A DNA stretch of 64,000 nt. It comes from Mucilaginibacter mali (lineage in GTDB: Bacteria > Bacteroidota > Bacteroidia > Sphingobacteriales > Sphingobacteriaceae). Below are positions 36,498-46,048 of this stretch, in pieces. Within the stretch, counting starts at the first letter, position 1, and each line of letters starts with the position of its first letter. The position numbers and the translations under genes were made by a program. The notes under the pieces were generated by a model, which saw nothing but the letters and a program-made list of their open reading frames with translations, was not told the origin of the DNA and ran no database searches. The stretch is taken from positions 1,674,001 through 1,738,000 of the forward strand of contig NZ_CP054139.1 of the NCBI RefSeq assembly GCF_013283875.1, given 5' to 3'.

Positions 36498-39005
36498 TTA
36501 CTTCACTATGTAAGTAAACGTTTTCCTCACCAGCCCGCCCTTGGTATCCATGCCTTCCAACGTAACCCGATAGCTACCTGTTCCGTCAGCATTGTAAAAC
36601 GATATATTGGCTTTGCCGTCGGCCCCGGTAACCACATCGGGGTTCCAGTAAATGGTGGAGCGGAGATCAGCTTTGTTAGTTTGATCGTTTGGCGTATCGT
36701 AATTGGGCGAGTAGAACTCTTTCACCGTCGAATACCCCTGCGAAAGATTATGGTTGATATTAAAAACAAGGTTAGGCGCGTCATTTTCGCCGCCGCGCTT
36801 GGTGGTGATGATAATAACACCTTTATTGCCGGCTTCACCGTAAATTGTTTTACCTAAACCCGTTAATACTTCAACACCTGTCAGGTCTTGCGGATTAAGG
36901 GCTTTAAGCACAGGAGGGGCGGACAGCGCGTCTAATTGTGCCCCGTCTATCACAATCAACATACTTCGTCTTTTTTCGTCGGTACGCGAAAAAGATGTGC
37001 CGCTTGCCCGTACCGAATATATATCGATCCCGGTTTTGCCTTCAACAATATCAATACCGGGTATACGGCGCATGGCGTCCGAAAAATAAGTTTCCTTTTC
37101 CAGTTGCTCTTGTTTAAGTACATAATCGGCCGAGCCCGGATCAAGATTGGCGGAATTCGGTATCATTTTGGCCTTTACAAACTTATCACGGTCGCGTAAG
37201 CCTTTAACTGCCACTTCCTTTAGTAGGGTGTTGCCCTTTGTAAGCCCCAATTTATTAAGTTCGGCAAATTGCCCGCGGGTTTGCTTCAGGTAATTATCAA
37301 GCGCGAGGCCGGTGTTGTTAATTTGCATATTTCCATTGGCTTGCAGCCTGGCAAACCTTGGCTTAGGGTCTATCACCGTTTTTACCTGTGTGCCATTGTT
37401 GGCTTTTGTAGCTTTCACCACCACTTTAGCAGTATCGGCCAGGTACAGGTTGTTAAAAACAAAATGCCCCTTCTCATCAGCAACGGTATCTAAAATAAGC
37501 GGGCCATCGGCCGATTTGGCAAATAGCATCACCTTGCCGTTAGGCACCGGTTTATTTCCCAGCGTAAGGATCCTGCCGCTTACTGTAAGGCTTTGCTCGT
37601 GCGGGTATTTAATGGTTGGGAATTTATTGGCTTGCAGATCGGCCCAGCTAAAACGCCGCCAGCCCTGGGTTAATAACAGCTGATCCAGGTGCTTCAGCCT
37701 GTCGGGGTTTGCCGGGTTAAAGTAATACCCCGGCTGCTCTATATGTCCTTTAATGTCTGATGTTAGCAGCAAGTTTGTCAGGATAGAGTTACCGCTGTCC
37801 TCATCGGTTATCACCTTGCCCGCATCGGTTACCGCGACAGAGAAACTACCTGTTACCGGTTCGTCTAAAGCGTTTTTTACGGCAATGTCTAAAGCTACTT
37901 TGCCGCGTTTGGCATATTCAGCCTTGTCTGCCTTGATATCGGCATTTATGGTGCTGCCATGATCTATAAAAACCAGCCGTTCGGCAACCGGTAAATAATC
38001 GGGCGAGAAAAGGGTAAACTGCACGATACCTGTCCGGAAATTTTTAGCGGAGACATAACTGGTGTTAGATGCCTTATCCAGTTTTACCTTAGCTGCAAAC
38101 TGTACCACGCCATTGCACTGAGCTATCACCACCGCTTCCCGGCTGTTAAGCAGATCGGGACTGGCGGATACCCTTATGGAGAGACTGTCCTTACCGGTAT
38201 GATTGACATTTAATACGTATCCGCTTGCTTCGGCCGTAGGAAGGGGATAACGCTTTTCAACACCATCGGCATGTTTAATTACAGCCGCATAATTTTTACC
38301 TACAGCGGGCGCCAGGGCAAAAATACCCATACCCGCATGTCCCGATTTAAATTCGGCTACATGCTCGCTGCTCCCGTCTGCAATTACATAGCCCGAAACA
38401 TCTTCGCCAAAACCATCGGGCTTTAGGGCTTTAAAGCCTATTTTGGTGCGAATGCCGGTAACCAAATGCCCGCCCTCGGCAAAAAATTGTATATCGGCAG
38501 CTGATACCGGCTTTCTGTTATTATCTAAACTGCTGCTCCCCGTGCTTTTCAGCGCGTTTACAATAGAGATATGCTGGGTGAAAAAATATTCGCTGCTAAA
38601 ATTGGCCATCCATTTGGTGTACGCGCAAATGCGGTAATTACCGGCACTGAGCAGCGAATCGCTCAGGTACATATTGCCGCGCGCCAGGCCATTCTCTACC
38701 GGTAGCAGTAATGTTTGGCGCACCGAATCGCGACTGTCGATCAGATCGACATATAATATTTTGCTTTGGACGGACAGGTAATTTTGGCGTGCGTCAACAA
38801 TATAAGCTTTAAACCACATATCCTCGCCTATGCTGTAGTATGGTTTATCCAGTTGCAGGTGGATCTTTTCCTGCGGATAATCGGCAGCCCGCTTTTCTAT
38901 CTTTGCCAGCAACGCGTCTAACAGATCATCGGCCGGGCTAAATGCCGATAAAATAACTATCGATAAAGCGGTCAGCAACTTAACGCAGATGGTAAAGGTT
39001 TTCAT
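36498..39005 (-). CDS. MG2-domain/TonB-plug envelope protein 1
   Basis: 835 residues with a signal peptide at the N terminus. A helical stretch (DALLAKIEKRAADYPQEKIH) leads into an MG2 (macroglobulin-type) domain (about 45-135, DKPYYSIGEDMWFKAY). Several beta-sandwich domains follow, then a carboxypeptidase-regulatory-like domain near 470-560 and a TonB-receptor plug-like domain at about 640-740 (MLIVIDGAQLDA and GVIIITTKRGG). There is no beta-barrel, so it is not a receptor by itself. Bacteroidota have many such proteins of unknown function; interaction with SusC-like channels through the plug fold is a guess. Tandem paralog of the next gene. Confidence 0.82.
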   Translation of the reverse strand: MKTFTICVKLLTALSIVILSAFSPADDLLDALLAKIEKRAADYPQEKIHLQLDKPYYSIGEDMWFKAYIVDARQNYLSVQSKILYVDLIDSRDSVRQTLLLPVENGLARGNMYLSDSLLSAGNYRICAYTKWMANFSSEYFFTQHISIVNALKSTGSSSLDNNRKPVSAADIQFFAEGGHLVTGIRTKIGFKALKPDGFGEDVSGYVIADGSSEHVAEFKSGHAGMGIFALAPAVGKNYAAVIKHADGVEKRYPLPTAEASGYVLNVNHTGKDSLSIRVSASPDLLNSREAVVIAQCNGVVQFAAKVKLDKASNTSYVSAKNFRTGIVQFTLFSPDYLPVAERLVFIDHGSTINADIKADKAEYAKRGKVALDIAVKNALDEPVTGSFSVAVTDAGKVITDEDSGNSILTNLLLTSDIKGHIEQPGYYFNPANPDRLKHLDQLLLTQGWRRFSWADLQANKFPTIKYPHEQSLTVSGRILTLGNKPVPNGKVMLFAKSADGPLILDTVADEKGHFVFNNLYLADTAKVVVKATKANNGTQVKTVIDPKPRFARLQANGNMQINNTGLALDNYLKQTRGQFAELNKLGLTKGNTLLKEVAVKGLRDRDKFVKAKMIPNSANLDPGSADYVLKQEQLEKETYFSDAMRRIPGIDIVEGKTGIDIYSVRASGTSFSRTDEKRRSMLIVIDGAQLDALSAPPVLKALNPQDLTGVEVLTGLGKTIYGEAGNKGVIIITTKRGGENDAPNLVFNINHNLSQGYSTVKEFYSPNYDTPNDQTNKADLRSTIYWNPDVVTGADGKANISFYNADGTGSYRVTLEGMDTKGGLVRKTFTYIVK

Positions 39006-39155
39006 GGTAGTTAAATCTACAAAAAAAATATTGAGGATTTTTTACCGGCGTATACTTGCCCCAAAATTAGTTGTTGAATATAAATTATTCATTCGCGCAG
39101 CATTGGCAGGCCACTAACAGCCAGTTTTGTGGTGGCATAAGGGCCTTTTCGTATC

Positions 39156-41621
39156 TCACTTCACCACATAAGTAAATGTTTTGCGTAACAAGCCGCCTTT
39201 AGTATCCATCCCTTCTATGGTAACCTTATAAGTACCTGTACCATCGGCATTGTAGAACGAAAAATTGGCTTTGCCATCGGATCCGGTAACCACATCGGGG
39301 TTCCAGTAGATGGTGCTGCGCAAATCGGCCATTTTGGTTTGGTTGGGGGTATCGTAGGCGGGGGAGTAGAATTGTTTAACTGCTGCGTAGCCCTGTGGGG
39401 TGTAGTGGGCAATGTTGAAAATATTGGGTGGAGAGTCGTTCTCGCCACCGCGTTTGGTGGTGATGATAATAACTCCACTGCTGCCTTCTGAACCATATAT
39501 TGCTCTGGATGCCCCGACGAGCACTTCTATACCAGCCAGATCAAAAGGGTTGATGGAACTCATTACTCCCGCTGGGATTCGAGCTCCGTCAAGAATTATC
39601 GCCATTGGTTTCGCTCCACCTAACGAAGATGCACGCGTAGAATATATCCCATTTTTTTTGACTTCGAGACCCGGAATGGTTGCTAATGCGTCTGTTAAAT
39701 AAGTTTCTTGCTCCAGTTTATCTTGTTTGATCACATAATCCGCATTTCCCGGATCGAGGTTTGAGGAGTGCGGAATCATTTTTGCCATCGTAAATTTGTC
39801 TCTTTCCCTCACGGCTTTAATATTTACCTCTTTTAGCGCGATGGCGTTTTTTATCAGCCCCAATTTAGACATTTCGGTAAATTGATTGCGGGTTTGTTGC
39901 AAGTAGTTATCCAATCCTGTGCTATTTATATAAAGAGCGCTATAATTCCCGGCATAATTTAAACGCGGTTTCCGGTCGATAACTGTTTTTACCTGGGTGC
40001 CATTGTTGGCCCTGGTGGCCTTTACCATTACCTTAGTGCTGTCAGCAATATCCAGCCCTGTAAAAGCAAAATGGCCCTGGTCATCAGCTACCGTATTCAG
40101 CATAATAAGACCACCGCCAGAACGCGCAATTAAGTTTACTTTGGCCTTGGGAACAGGTTTGTTACCGAGGGTAAGCACACTTCCGGTAACCGCCAGGCTT
40201 TGTTCAGGCTGATATTTAATTGCGGGGTATTTATCAGTCAGCAGATCGGCCCAGCTAAACCGTCGCCAGCCTTGGGTTAATAACAACAGGTCAAGATATT
40301 TTGACCTGTCGGGATTTTGCAGGTTAAAATAATAGTTGGGCTGTTCGATATAGCCTTTGATATCCGAAGTTAAAAGCAGGTTGGATAGAATGGTAGTTTC
40401 GTTATTCTCGTCCGTACTAACTTTGCCTTCATCGGTTACCGCTACCGAAAAGCTGCCTATAACCGCTTCCTCATAAACATTAGTTACATCCAAACCGATG
40501 TTTACCTTGCCTCGTTTAGGATATTCGGGCTTATCGGTCTTGACGTCGGCACTTAGCTGATCATTGTGCTGCACAAACACCAGTCTTTCCGCTACGGGTT
40601 TCATCTCTGGGCTAAACAAGGTAAACTGTACGATACCCGTAGGGAATTTTTTAGTGGAGATATAGCTAAGGTTGCCTGTGTTATCCAACTTCGGTTTGGC
40701 CGCCAATTTCACTATGCCATTGCACTGGGCGATCAGGATAGCTTCTTTATCGGCAATCAAGCCTGTACTGGTTGATATTTTTACCGAAAGGCTATCCGCC
40801 CCCACATGGTTCATGTTCAGCACATAACCACTTTCATCGGCTTTTGGTAGTGGATAACGCTTTTCAGAACCATCTGCATGTTTAATAATAGCGTTATAGG
40901 ATTTACCGGTAACAGGCATCAGGGCGAACACGCCCATACCAGCATGTTCGGATTTAAAGTCGGCCACATGCCCGGTGCTACCTTCTTCAACAATATATCC
41001 GCTGATATCTTCGCCCAAACCATCGGGCTTTAAAGCTTTGAACCCAATTTTAGTGCGGATGCCTGAAACTAAATGCCCACCTTCGGGGAAGAACTGCACA
41101 TCGGCAACGGTAGCCAAATTTTTGTTGTTTATGCGTTTCTCAGAAGCGCTATTGACCACTCCTTTCAGTGCGTTCACAATAGATATGTCTTTCCTGAAAA
41201 AATACTCGCTGCCGAAGTTCTGCATCCATTTGGTATAGGCGCAAATGTGATATTTACCCGCCGAAAGCAGCGAATCGTTTAAATGCACATTGCCGCTGGC
41301 AGTGCCGTTCATTAGCGGCAGTAACAGCGTTTGTTTTACACTGTCGCGATCATCCAGCAGATCTATGTATAATATCTTGCTCCGGTCGGATAACATATTG
41401 CCTGCCGCATCTACTACGTAGGCTTTAAACCACATATCCTCGCCTATGCTATAATAGGGTTTATCTAAATGCAGGTGGATCTTTTCCTGCGGATAATCGG
41501 CAGCCCGCTTTTCTATTTTTGCCAGCAACGCGTCTAACAGATCATCGGCCGGGCTAAATGCCAATAAAATAACTATTGATAAAGCGGTCAGTAACTTAAC
41601 GCAGATGGTAAAGGTTTTCAT
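39156..41621 (-). CDS. MG2-domain/TonB-plug envelope protein 2
   Basis: 821 residues from the ATG at 41621, chosen because the paralog starts at the same MKTFTICVK; the frame is open nine codons further up. Domain order is the same as in the neighbour: signal peptide, MG2 (DKPYYSIGEDMWFKAY), beta-sandwich domains, regulatory-like domain, plug domain (AIILDGARIPAG and GVIIITTKRGG). The first 60 or so codons and the short upstream flank are nearly identical in DNA to those of the gene at 36498-39005, while the middle has diverged, which suggests recent local gene conversion. Confidence 0.82.
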   Translation of the reverse strand: MKTFTICVKLLTALSIVILLAFSPADDLLDALLAKIEKRAADYPQEKIHLHLDKPYYSIGEDMWFKAYVVDAAGNMLSDRSKILYIDLLDDRDSVKQTLLLPLMNGTASGNVHLNDSLLSAGKYHICAYTKWMQNFGSEYFFRKDISIVNALKGVVNSASEKRINNKNLATVADVQFFPEGGHLVSGIRTKIGFKALKPDGLGEDISGYIVEEGSTGHVADFKSEHAGMGVFALMPVTGKSYNAIIKHADGSEKRYPLPKADESGYVLNMNHVGADSLSVKISTSTGLIADKEAILIAQCNGIVKLAAKPKLDNTGNLSYISTKKFPTGIVQFTLFSPEMKPVAERLVFVQHNDQLSADVKTDKPEYPKRGKVNIGLDVTNVYEEAVIGSFSVAVTDEGKVSTDENNETTILSNLLLTSDIKGYIEQPNYYFNLQNPDRSKYLDLLLLTQGWRRFSWADLLTDKYPAIKYQPEQSLAVTGSVLTLGNKPVPKAKVNLIARSGGGLIMLNTVADDQGHFAFTGLDIADSTKVMVKATRANNGTQVKTVIDRKPRLNYAGNYSALYINSTGLDNYLQQTRNQFTEMSKLGLIKNAIALKEVNIKAVRERDKFTMAKMIPHSSNLDPGNADYVIKQDKLEQETYLTDALATIPGLEVKKNGIYSTRASSLGGAKPMAIILDGARIPAGVMSSINPFDLAGIEVLVGASRAIYGSEGSSGVIIITTKRGGENDSPPNIFNIAHYTPQGYAAVKQFYSPAYDTPNQTKMADLRSTIYWNPDVVTGSDGKANFSFYNADGTGTYKVTIEGMDTKGGLLRKTFTYVVK

Positions 41622-41748
41622 GGTAGTTAAATCTACAAAAATTGTCATGATTTACTAATGCGCATTCCCCCAAAAAAACGGTGTGCTTGTTATTTTTTGT
41701 TTCAAGTAAATAAAACTTAATTTTTTACTAAAAATATTAGTAAGTTTA

Positions 41749-41756
41749 TATATTTG
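41749..41756 (+). promoter_or_regulatory. Candidate -7 promoter box
   Basis: TATATTTG fits TAnnTTTG exactly and lies 22 bp before the ATG at 41779, within a very AT-rich stretch. The -33 partner is unclear. Confidence 0.4.
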
Positions 41757-41778
41757 TTGCAGAATTCATCCACCAACG

Positions 41779-42051
41779 ATGGCGACAAAAACATACCTCT
41801 GCACGGAAGCAAAAGCGTGGCTAAAGCGCAAAGCCGGCCCCGATGAAGTGATAAAAGTGATACCCGATGTGATAAACGGCAGCAACGGCCTTTGCTACCA
41901 CCTGTACACCGCTTTTGAAGACAACCCCGACTACCTTGGCCGCGTGTTGTTCGACACGCAGGGTTACTGGATCTACGATGGCAACGACCTTAGCATTACC
42001 GAGCAGGAGCAGGTGGCCCGCTTCATTATCAACTATGTGGAGGTGTTGTAG
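41779..42051 (+). CDS. Small cytoplasmic hypothetical protein
   Basis: 90 residues, no signal or membrane segment, mixed alpha/beta composition with several aromatic residues (NGLCYHLYTAFEDNPDYLG, GYWIYDGNDLS). I do not recognise it. Coding character is supported by the GC-rich third positions typical of the neighbouring real genes and by a promoter-like TATATTTG upstream. It lies between two minus-strand envelope genes and a small membrane protein gene. Confidence 0.6.
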   Translation: MATKTYLCTEAKAWLKRKAGPDEVIKVIPDVINGSNGLCYHLYTAFEDNPDYLGRVLFDTQGYWIYDGNDLSITEQEQVARFIINYVEVL

Positions 42052-42145
42052 TTAAACAATAATATGAGATGATCTGAGCACATAGAAAGCCGGGGCGAGG
42101 ACCTGTTTACTTGTTGACTCACCCGGTCAGCGCTTCGCTGTACCA

Positions 42146-42172
42146 CCCTCTCTCCGCTACGCGGAAAGAGGG
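42146..42172. repeat. Dispersed palindrome, family A, copy 2
   Basis: CCCTCTCTCCGC/GCGGAAAGAGGG around TAC, a better-paired version of the copy at 30774-30800, again preceded by CGCTTCGCTG. Confidence 0.75.
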
Positions 42173-42232
42173 AAGCAGTAATGAAGAATGTGTAATGGAG
42201 TAAACATAAATTTTTCTACCTTCAACTGATAT

Positions 42233-42589
42233 ATGATCAGGAAGATATTTGGCGTAATTGCCGGCTATTTGATATTTGCGGTTTCGGCGGTGGTGCTTTT
42301 CCATTCAGCCGGGCTCGATCCGCATAAACCGCAATCCACCGGATTTGAACTGCTGACCGGCGTTTACGGTCTTTTCTTTTCTGTATTAGCCGGGATAGTG
42401 CTGCAATCCATAGCCCATACCCGCAGCCTTACGGTAAATTATGTGTTAGCGGGTATGATGGCGGGCTTCGCGGCATTATCTATGCTGATGTCGGGCGGCA
42501 GCCATTGGACACAGTGGATGGCAATACTCATCTTCGCGCCGGCATCATTAGTGGGCGGTTGGTTTTACCTGCGCCGCAGGGAATTTTAA
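42233..42589 (+). CDS. Small four-span membrane protein of unknown function
   Basis: 118 residues with four hydrophobic stretches (about 5-23, 44-62, 70-90 and 94-112) and a basic C terminus (RRREF). No motif links it to a named family. It has plausible codon use and a clear ATG but no visible partner genes. Confidence 0.6.
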   Translation: MIRKIFGVIAGYLIFAVSAVVLFHSAGLDPHKPQSTGFELLTGVYGLFFSVLAGIVLQSIAHTRSLTVNYVLAGMMAGFAALSMLMSGGSHWTQWMAILIFAPASLVGGWFYLRRREF

Positions 42590-42966
42590 GTTAACTTAAA
42601 CGCCGTACACGCCGACTAAGTTTTGGATAGCCCGATTATTTTTGCTATATTGTATAGTCCTAAATGCCCGTTGGGCTTAAAAACCACCCCGATTGTTATT
42701 TTATTGTACTATCCTGCAAACCAATTTTTAAAAATCGATTAAAAAACAATAGCTTTTTTATGGAAAATGAGCGGAATAGACTCCTTTTTAGGCCGATGCA
42801 TTAGTCGATTAATAAGTGAGATTTAGACATAGCCATTAAAATTAAGTTCAATAAATCGTTCTTTGGTATCCTAAACGCTCATCAAACCGGGAAGAAAGTA
42901 CCTATAAAAGAAAGTCTTTTTAAAAACTTGTTTTAAAAGGACTTCATGATAAGATTCTACAATTGG
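42590..42966. other. Intergenic region downstream of mqo
   Basis: 377 bp, AT-rich. TATTTTTG at 42637-42644 fits the -7 consensus but has no ORF of useful length after it. An imperfect, AT-rich stem (about 42910-42946, GAAAGTC.../...GGACTTC) lies just beyond the mqo stop and may terminate that transcript. I see nothing else in it. Confidence 0.4.
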
Positions 42967-44463
42967 CTATACCAGGCCCAAGGCCTTACTGGTGCGGTTA
43001 CGTACTTCGGCGCTCAAAACGGCATCCTTAGCTAAAGATTGACCATAAGATGGGATCATCTCTTTTAGCTTAGCCTGCCACTCAGCTGTTTTAACCTGCG
43101 CTTTAAAGCAACGCTCTATTAATTGTATCATGATAGGAACCGAGGTTGACGCGCCCGGCGAAGCACCCAGCAGTGCGGCTATACTGCCATCAGCAGCGGT
43201 AACCACTTCGGTGCCAAACTCCAGTACGCCACCGCGCTTCGGGTCTTTTTTGATCACCTGCACACGCTGGCCGGCTATCTCCAGTTCCCAGTCTTCCTTT
43301 TTAGCTTCGGGATAATAATCACGCAGCGATTTCACCCGGTCATCCTGCGATTGCATTACCTCACTGATCAGGTATTTGGTCAACGGGATATTATCTATAC
43401 CGGCGGCCATTAGCGGGCGGATATTGTTTAGTTTGATCGACCCGAACAGGTCCCACAGCGAACCACGCTTCAGGAAGCGGGTGCTGAAGCCCGCATAGGG
43501 CCCAAATAGCAGCGAACGCTTGCCATTGATAACCCGTGTATCCAAATGCGGTACCGACATTGGCGGCGAGCCTACCGATGCCTTACCATAAACTTTAGCC
43601 TGGTGGCGTTTAATAATATCGGGGTTGTTGCAAACTAACCACTGCCCGCTCACCGGGAAACCGCCAAAGCCCTTGCTTTCTGGTATGCCTGATTTTTGCA
43701 GCAGGGGCAAAGCGCCACCGCCGGCGCCAACAAACACAAATTTGGCGTTCACCTTGCGGCTGCCCCCGTTTACTTTATCTTTTATAGTTACCTGCCAGTC
43801 GCCGTTTTTGCTGCGTTTAATATTGGTAACATCATGACTTAGGTGCACATTAAAACCCGATTTGGTTTTAGCCACCCCGATCAGGTCCTTGGTCAGCGCG
43901 CCGAAGTTAACATCGGTGCCCAGATCCATTTTATTAGCCGATACCTTTTCGACCGGATCACGGCCAACCATTACCAGGGGCATCCAGGTTTTTAGTATGG
44001 CAGGGTCTTCAGTGTATTCCATTTCGGCAAAGAAATGGTTCTTCTTCAGGGCTTCGTAACGTTTGCTTAGGTACGATACGTTTTCATCGCCCCAAACAAA
44101 GCTGATGTGCGGAACGGTATTGATGAACGTTTTAGGATCGGTAATGTATTTTTTATCGATAAGATAAGCCCACAGTTGCTTTGAAATTTCAAACTGATCG
44201 GCAATTTTAATAGCCTTGCTGATATCAACCGAACCATCAGGCAATTGGGGGGTGTAGTTCAGCTCGCAAAAAGCCGAGTGGCCGGTACCGGCATTGTTCA
44301 TGGCGTCGCTGCTTTCGGCGGCCATCACGTCAAGGCGTTCAAAAAGTTCGATCTTCAGGTCGGGCTGCAATTCCTTCAGCATAAAACCTAAAGTGGCGCT
44401 CATGATACCCGCGCCTATTAAAACTACATCAACATCAGAATTTTGACCGCTATTGCTCATCAT
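42967..44463 (-). CDS. mqo: Malate:quinone oxidoreductase
   Basis: 498 residues from the ATG at 44463; an upstream TTG is possible but unlikely, and a second ATG follows directly. The FAD-binding Rossmann motif is DVVLIGAGIMSATLG near the N terminus, with SSDAMNNAGTGHSAFCELNYTP and FVGAGGGALPLLQKSGIPES further on, all characteristic of Mqo. This peripheral membrane flavoprotein oxidises malate to oxaloacetate and reduces quinone in the TCA cycle. It is monocistronic. Confidence 0.95.
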   Translation of the reverse strand: MMSNSGQNSDVDVVLIGAGIMSATLGFMLKELQPDLKIELFERLDVMAAESSDAMNNAGTGHSAFCELNYTPQLPDGSVDISKAIKIADQFEISKQLWAYLIDKKYITDPKTFINTVPHISFVWGDENVSYLSKRYEALKKNHFFAEMEYTEDPAILKTWMPLVMVGRDPVEKVSANKMDLGTDVNFGALTKDLIGVAKTKSGFNVHLSHDVTNIKRSKNGDWQVTIKDKVNGGSRKVNAKFVFVGAGGGALPLLQKSGIPESKGFGGFPVSGQWLVCNNPDIIKRHQAKVYGKASVGSPPMSVPHLDTRVINGKRSLLFGPYAGFSTRFLKRGSLWDLFGSIKLNNIRPLMAAGIDNIPLTKYLISEVMQSQDDRVKSLRDYYPEAKKEDWELEIAGQRVQVIKKDPKRGGVLEFGTEVVTAADGSIAALLGASPGASTSVPIMIQLIERCFKAQVKTAEWQAKLKEMIPSYGQSLAKDAVLSAEVRNRTSKALGLV

Positions 44464-44664
44464 TATTATATATGGTGACAAAAATTACAGGCGATAACCA
44501 TGCAATTTTTGATCTTTGGCAGTATAAACACCAGGCGAATGCCCCCGTATCGCTCAGTCCCCGCGAAAACAGGGCAAGTTTACTGATTTTTTTTGAAAGC
44601 CTATTTGGATATTTTCAAAACACTAAGCCCTTGCGCCTGTGCAACCTATCTTTTACAAAATCAA

Positions 44665-45714
44665 TTAACCGGCATTGTTCTTTTTGCCGCTTTTATGTGT
44701 GGATGCGCGGGTGATCAGTTGCGTTTCCAGCGTCTCGGTAACAAACTCGGTAACCGGGCGTTTGCTTTCTATCAGGTTGATCAGCATTTCGGTAGCTATC
44801 TGGCCTATCTGGAAAGCGGGCTGGCGCACTACCGAAAGCGGCGGATCAAAAAGTTCGGCAACATCGCTATTGGTAAAACCGGCAATGGCGATATCCTCGG
44901 GTACGCGTAAACCCAGTTTTTTTAATATATACAGGCAATTGGTGGTCAGCCTGTCGCTGGTGATGAACAGGGCATCGGGCTTATCATCCAGGTTTAGTAA
45001 TTCCTGGATGGTGGTTTCCACCTCGTGCTGTATCATGCCACCATGGTTGCAATGTTTAAGGTATTCGGGGTTGAAGGGGATGCCATGTTTTTCTAACGCC
45101 GCCTTATACCCGTTCAAACGTTCCTTGCTGATCAGCAGGTTATAGGAATTGGTCAGATGCGCAATCTTCTTATAGCCGGTTCTGATCAGTTCCTCGGTAG
45201 CCTCAAATGCGCCCTGGAAGTTATTTACAGTAACCTTATGAGTCTCGATGTTAGGTGCTACACGATCGAAGAAAACAATAGGGAATCCCTTATCATGCAA
45301 ATATTGGTAATGGCTCAGGTCGGTGGTCTCGGCTGATAAAGATACCAGCAAGCCATCTACATGGCGCGATATCAAGTGCTGCACGTTGGCCGTCTCCCGC
45401 GCGTACGATTCGTGCGTTTGGGTAATAATAACGTGATATCCCCGGTTATACGCGATGGATTCTATCCCGTTGATAGCCTGCGAGAAGTAGTTGTTGGCTA
45501 CCTCGGCAACTACAACACCTATCGAGTGACTTTTTTGCTCCTTTAAACTAAGGGCGATAGGATTGGGGCGGTAATTTATTTTTTCGGCGTATTCCAGTAC
45601 CAGTTTTTTGGTTTCGGCCCCGATCTCGTAACTGCCGTTTAAAGCTCTTGATACGGTTGAGGTAGACAACCCAAGTGCTTTTGCAATATCTTTTATAGTG
45701 TACGATTCGAACAT
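44665..45714 (-). CDS. LacI-family transcriptional regulator of the pectin locus
   Basis: 349 residues. The N-terminal helix-turn-helix reads YTIKDIAKALGLSTSTVSRALNG, followed by the hinge region and a periplasmic-binding-type effector domain (SIGVVVAEVANNYFSQAINGIE; DALFITSDRLTTNCLYILK; IAIAGFTNSDVAELFDPPLSVV). It is divergent from susC, and the shared 334-bp region holds a near-perfect palindrome with the CpG-centred form expected of LacI-family operators. Related sequences before the CE12 and GH105 genes make it the likely regulator of the whole locus. The effector is unknown; a galacturonate-derived sugar acid is plausible. Confidence 0.92.
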   Translation of the reverse strand: MFESYTIKDIAKALGLSTSTVSRALNGSYEIGAETKKLVLEYAEKINYRPNPIALSLKEQKSHSIGVVVAEVANNYFSQAINGIESIAYNRGYHVIITQTHESYARETANVQHLISRHVDGLLVSLSAETTDLSHYQYLHDKGFPIVFFDRVAPNIETHKVTVNNFQGAFEATEELIRTGYKKIAHLTNSYNLLISKERLNGYKAALEKHGIPFNPEYLKHCNHGGMIQHEVETTIQELLNLDDKPDALFITSDRLTTNCLYILKKLGLRVPEDIAIAGFTNSDVAELFDPPLSVVRQPAFQIGQIATEMLINLIESKRPVTEFVTETLETQLITRASTHKSGKKNNAG

Positions 45715-45810
45715 TCTGCCGCTAAATTAGTATTTTATATAGTACAATATCCTAATAATTACTACGCTAAATTAGCTATTTAATCAGATTTATCGGCCTT
45801 CCTGTTTTGC

Positions 45811-45834
45811 GCAATCGTTTCCGGGAACGATTGC
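45811..45834. promoter_or_regulatory. LacI-type operator, site 1 (susC/regulator)
   Basis: The 24-bp site has halves GCAATCGTT and AACGATTGC that are exact reverse complements, around TCCGGG. It lies 97 bp before the regulator start and about 215 bp before susC. On the susC side it is followed by TTTTTTTATTT (45857-45867) and TAATCTTG (45880-45887), a probable -7 element. Confidence 0.75.
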
Positions 45835-46048
45835 ATTGATTTAATCGTTGATATACTTTTTTTATTTCCGGCTTGTCCTTAATCTTGCCTTTGTAATCGC
45901 CCTGTTTTAGTGATACGGGCCGATCTTTTGACCAATTTATAATTAAGTACTGAAAATTTTTTTAACCGGTGATATGCCTTTTACGGCATGTTATGGCTGT
46001 ATGTTTTATGCGAAATAAACCGCTATCATTTATAAACCAATCCAAACT

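Noticed and set aside
36498..41621. The two plug-domain proteins as TonB-dependent receptors
   Set aside because: They have no beta-barrel and consist mainly of MG2-like and other beta-sandwich domains.
41640..41700. Nine-codon N-terminal extension of the MG2/plug protein 2
   Set aside because: The paralog begins at MKTFTICVK and the extension corresponds to conserved noncoding flank.
42637..42644. TATTTTTG as a promoter for a small gene
   Set aside because: Only a 14-codon ORF follows and no -33 element is at proper spacing.
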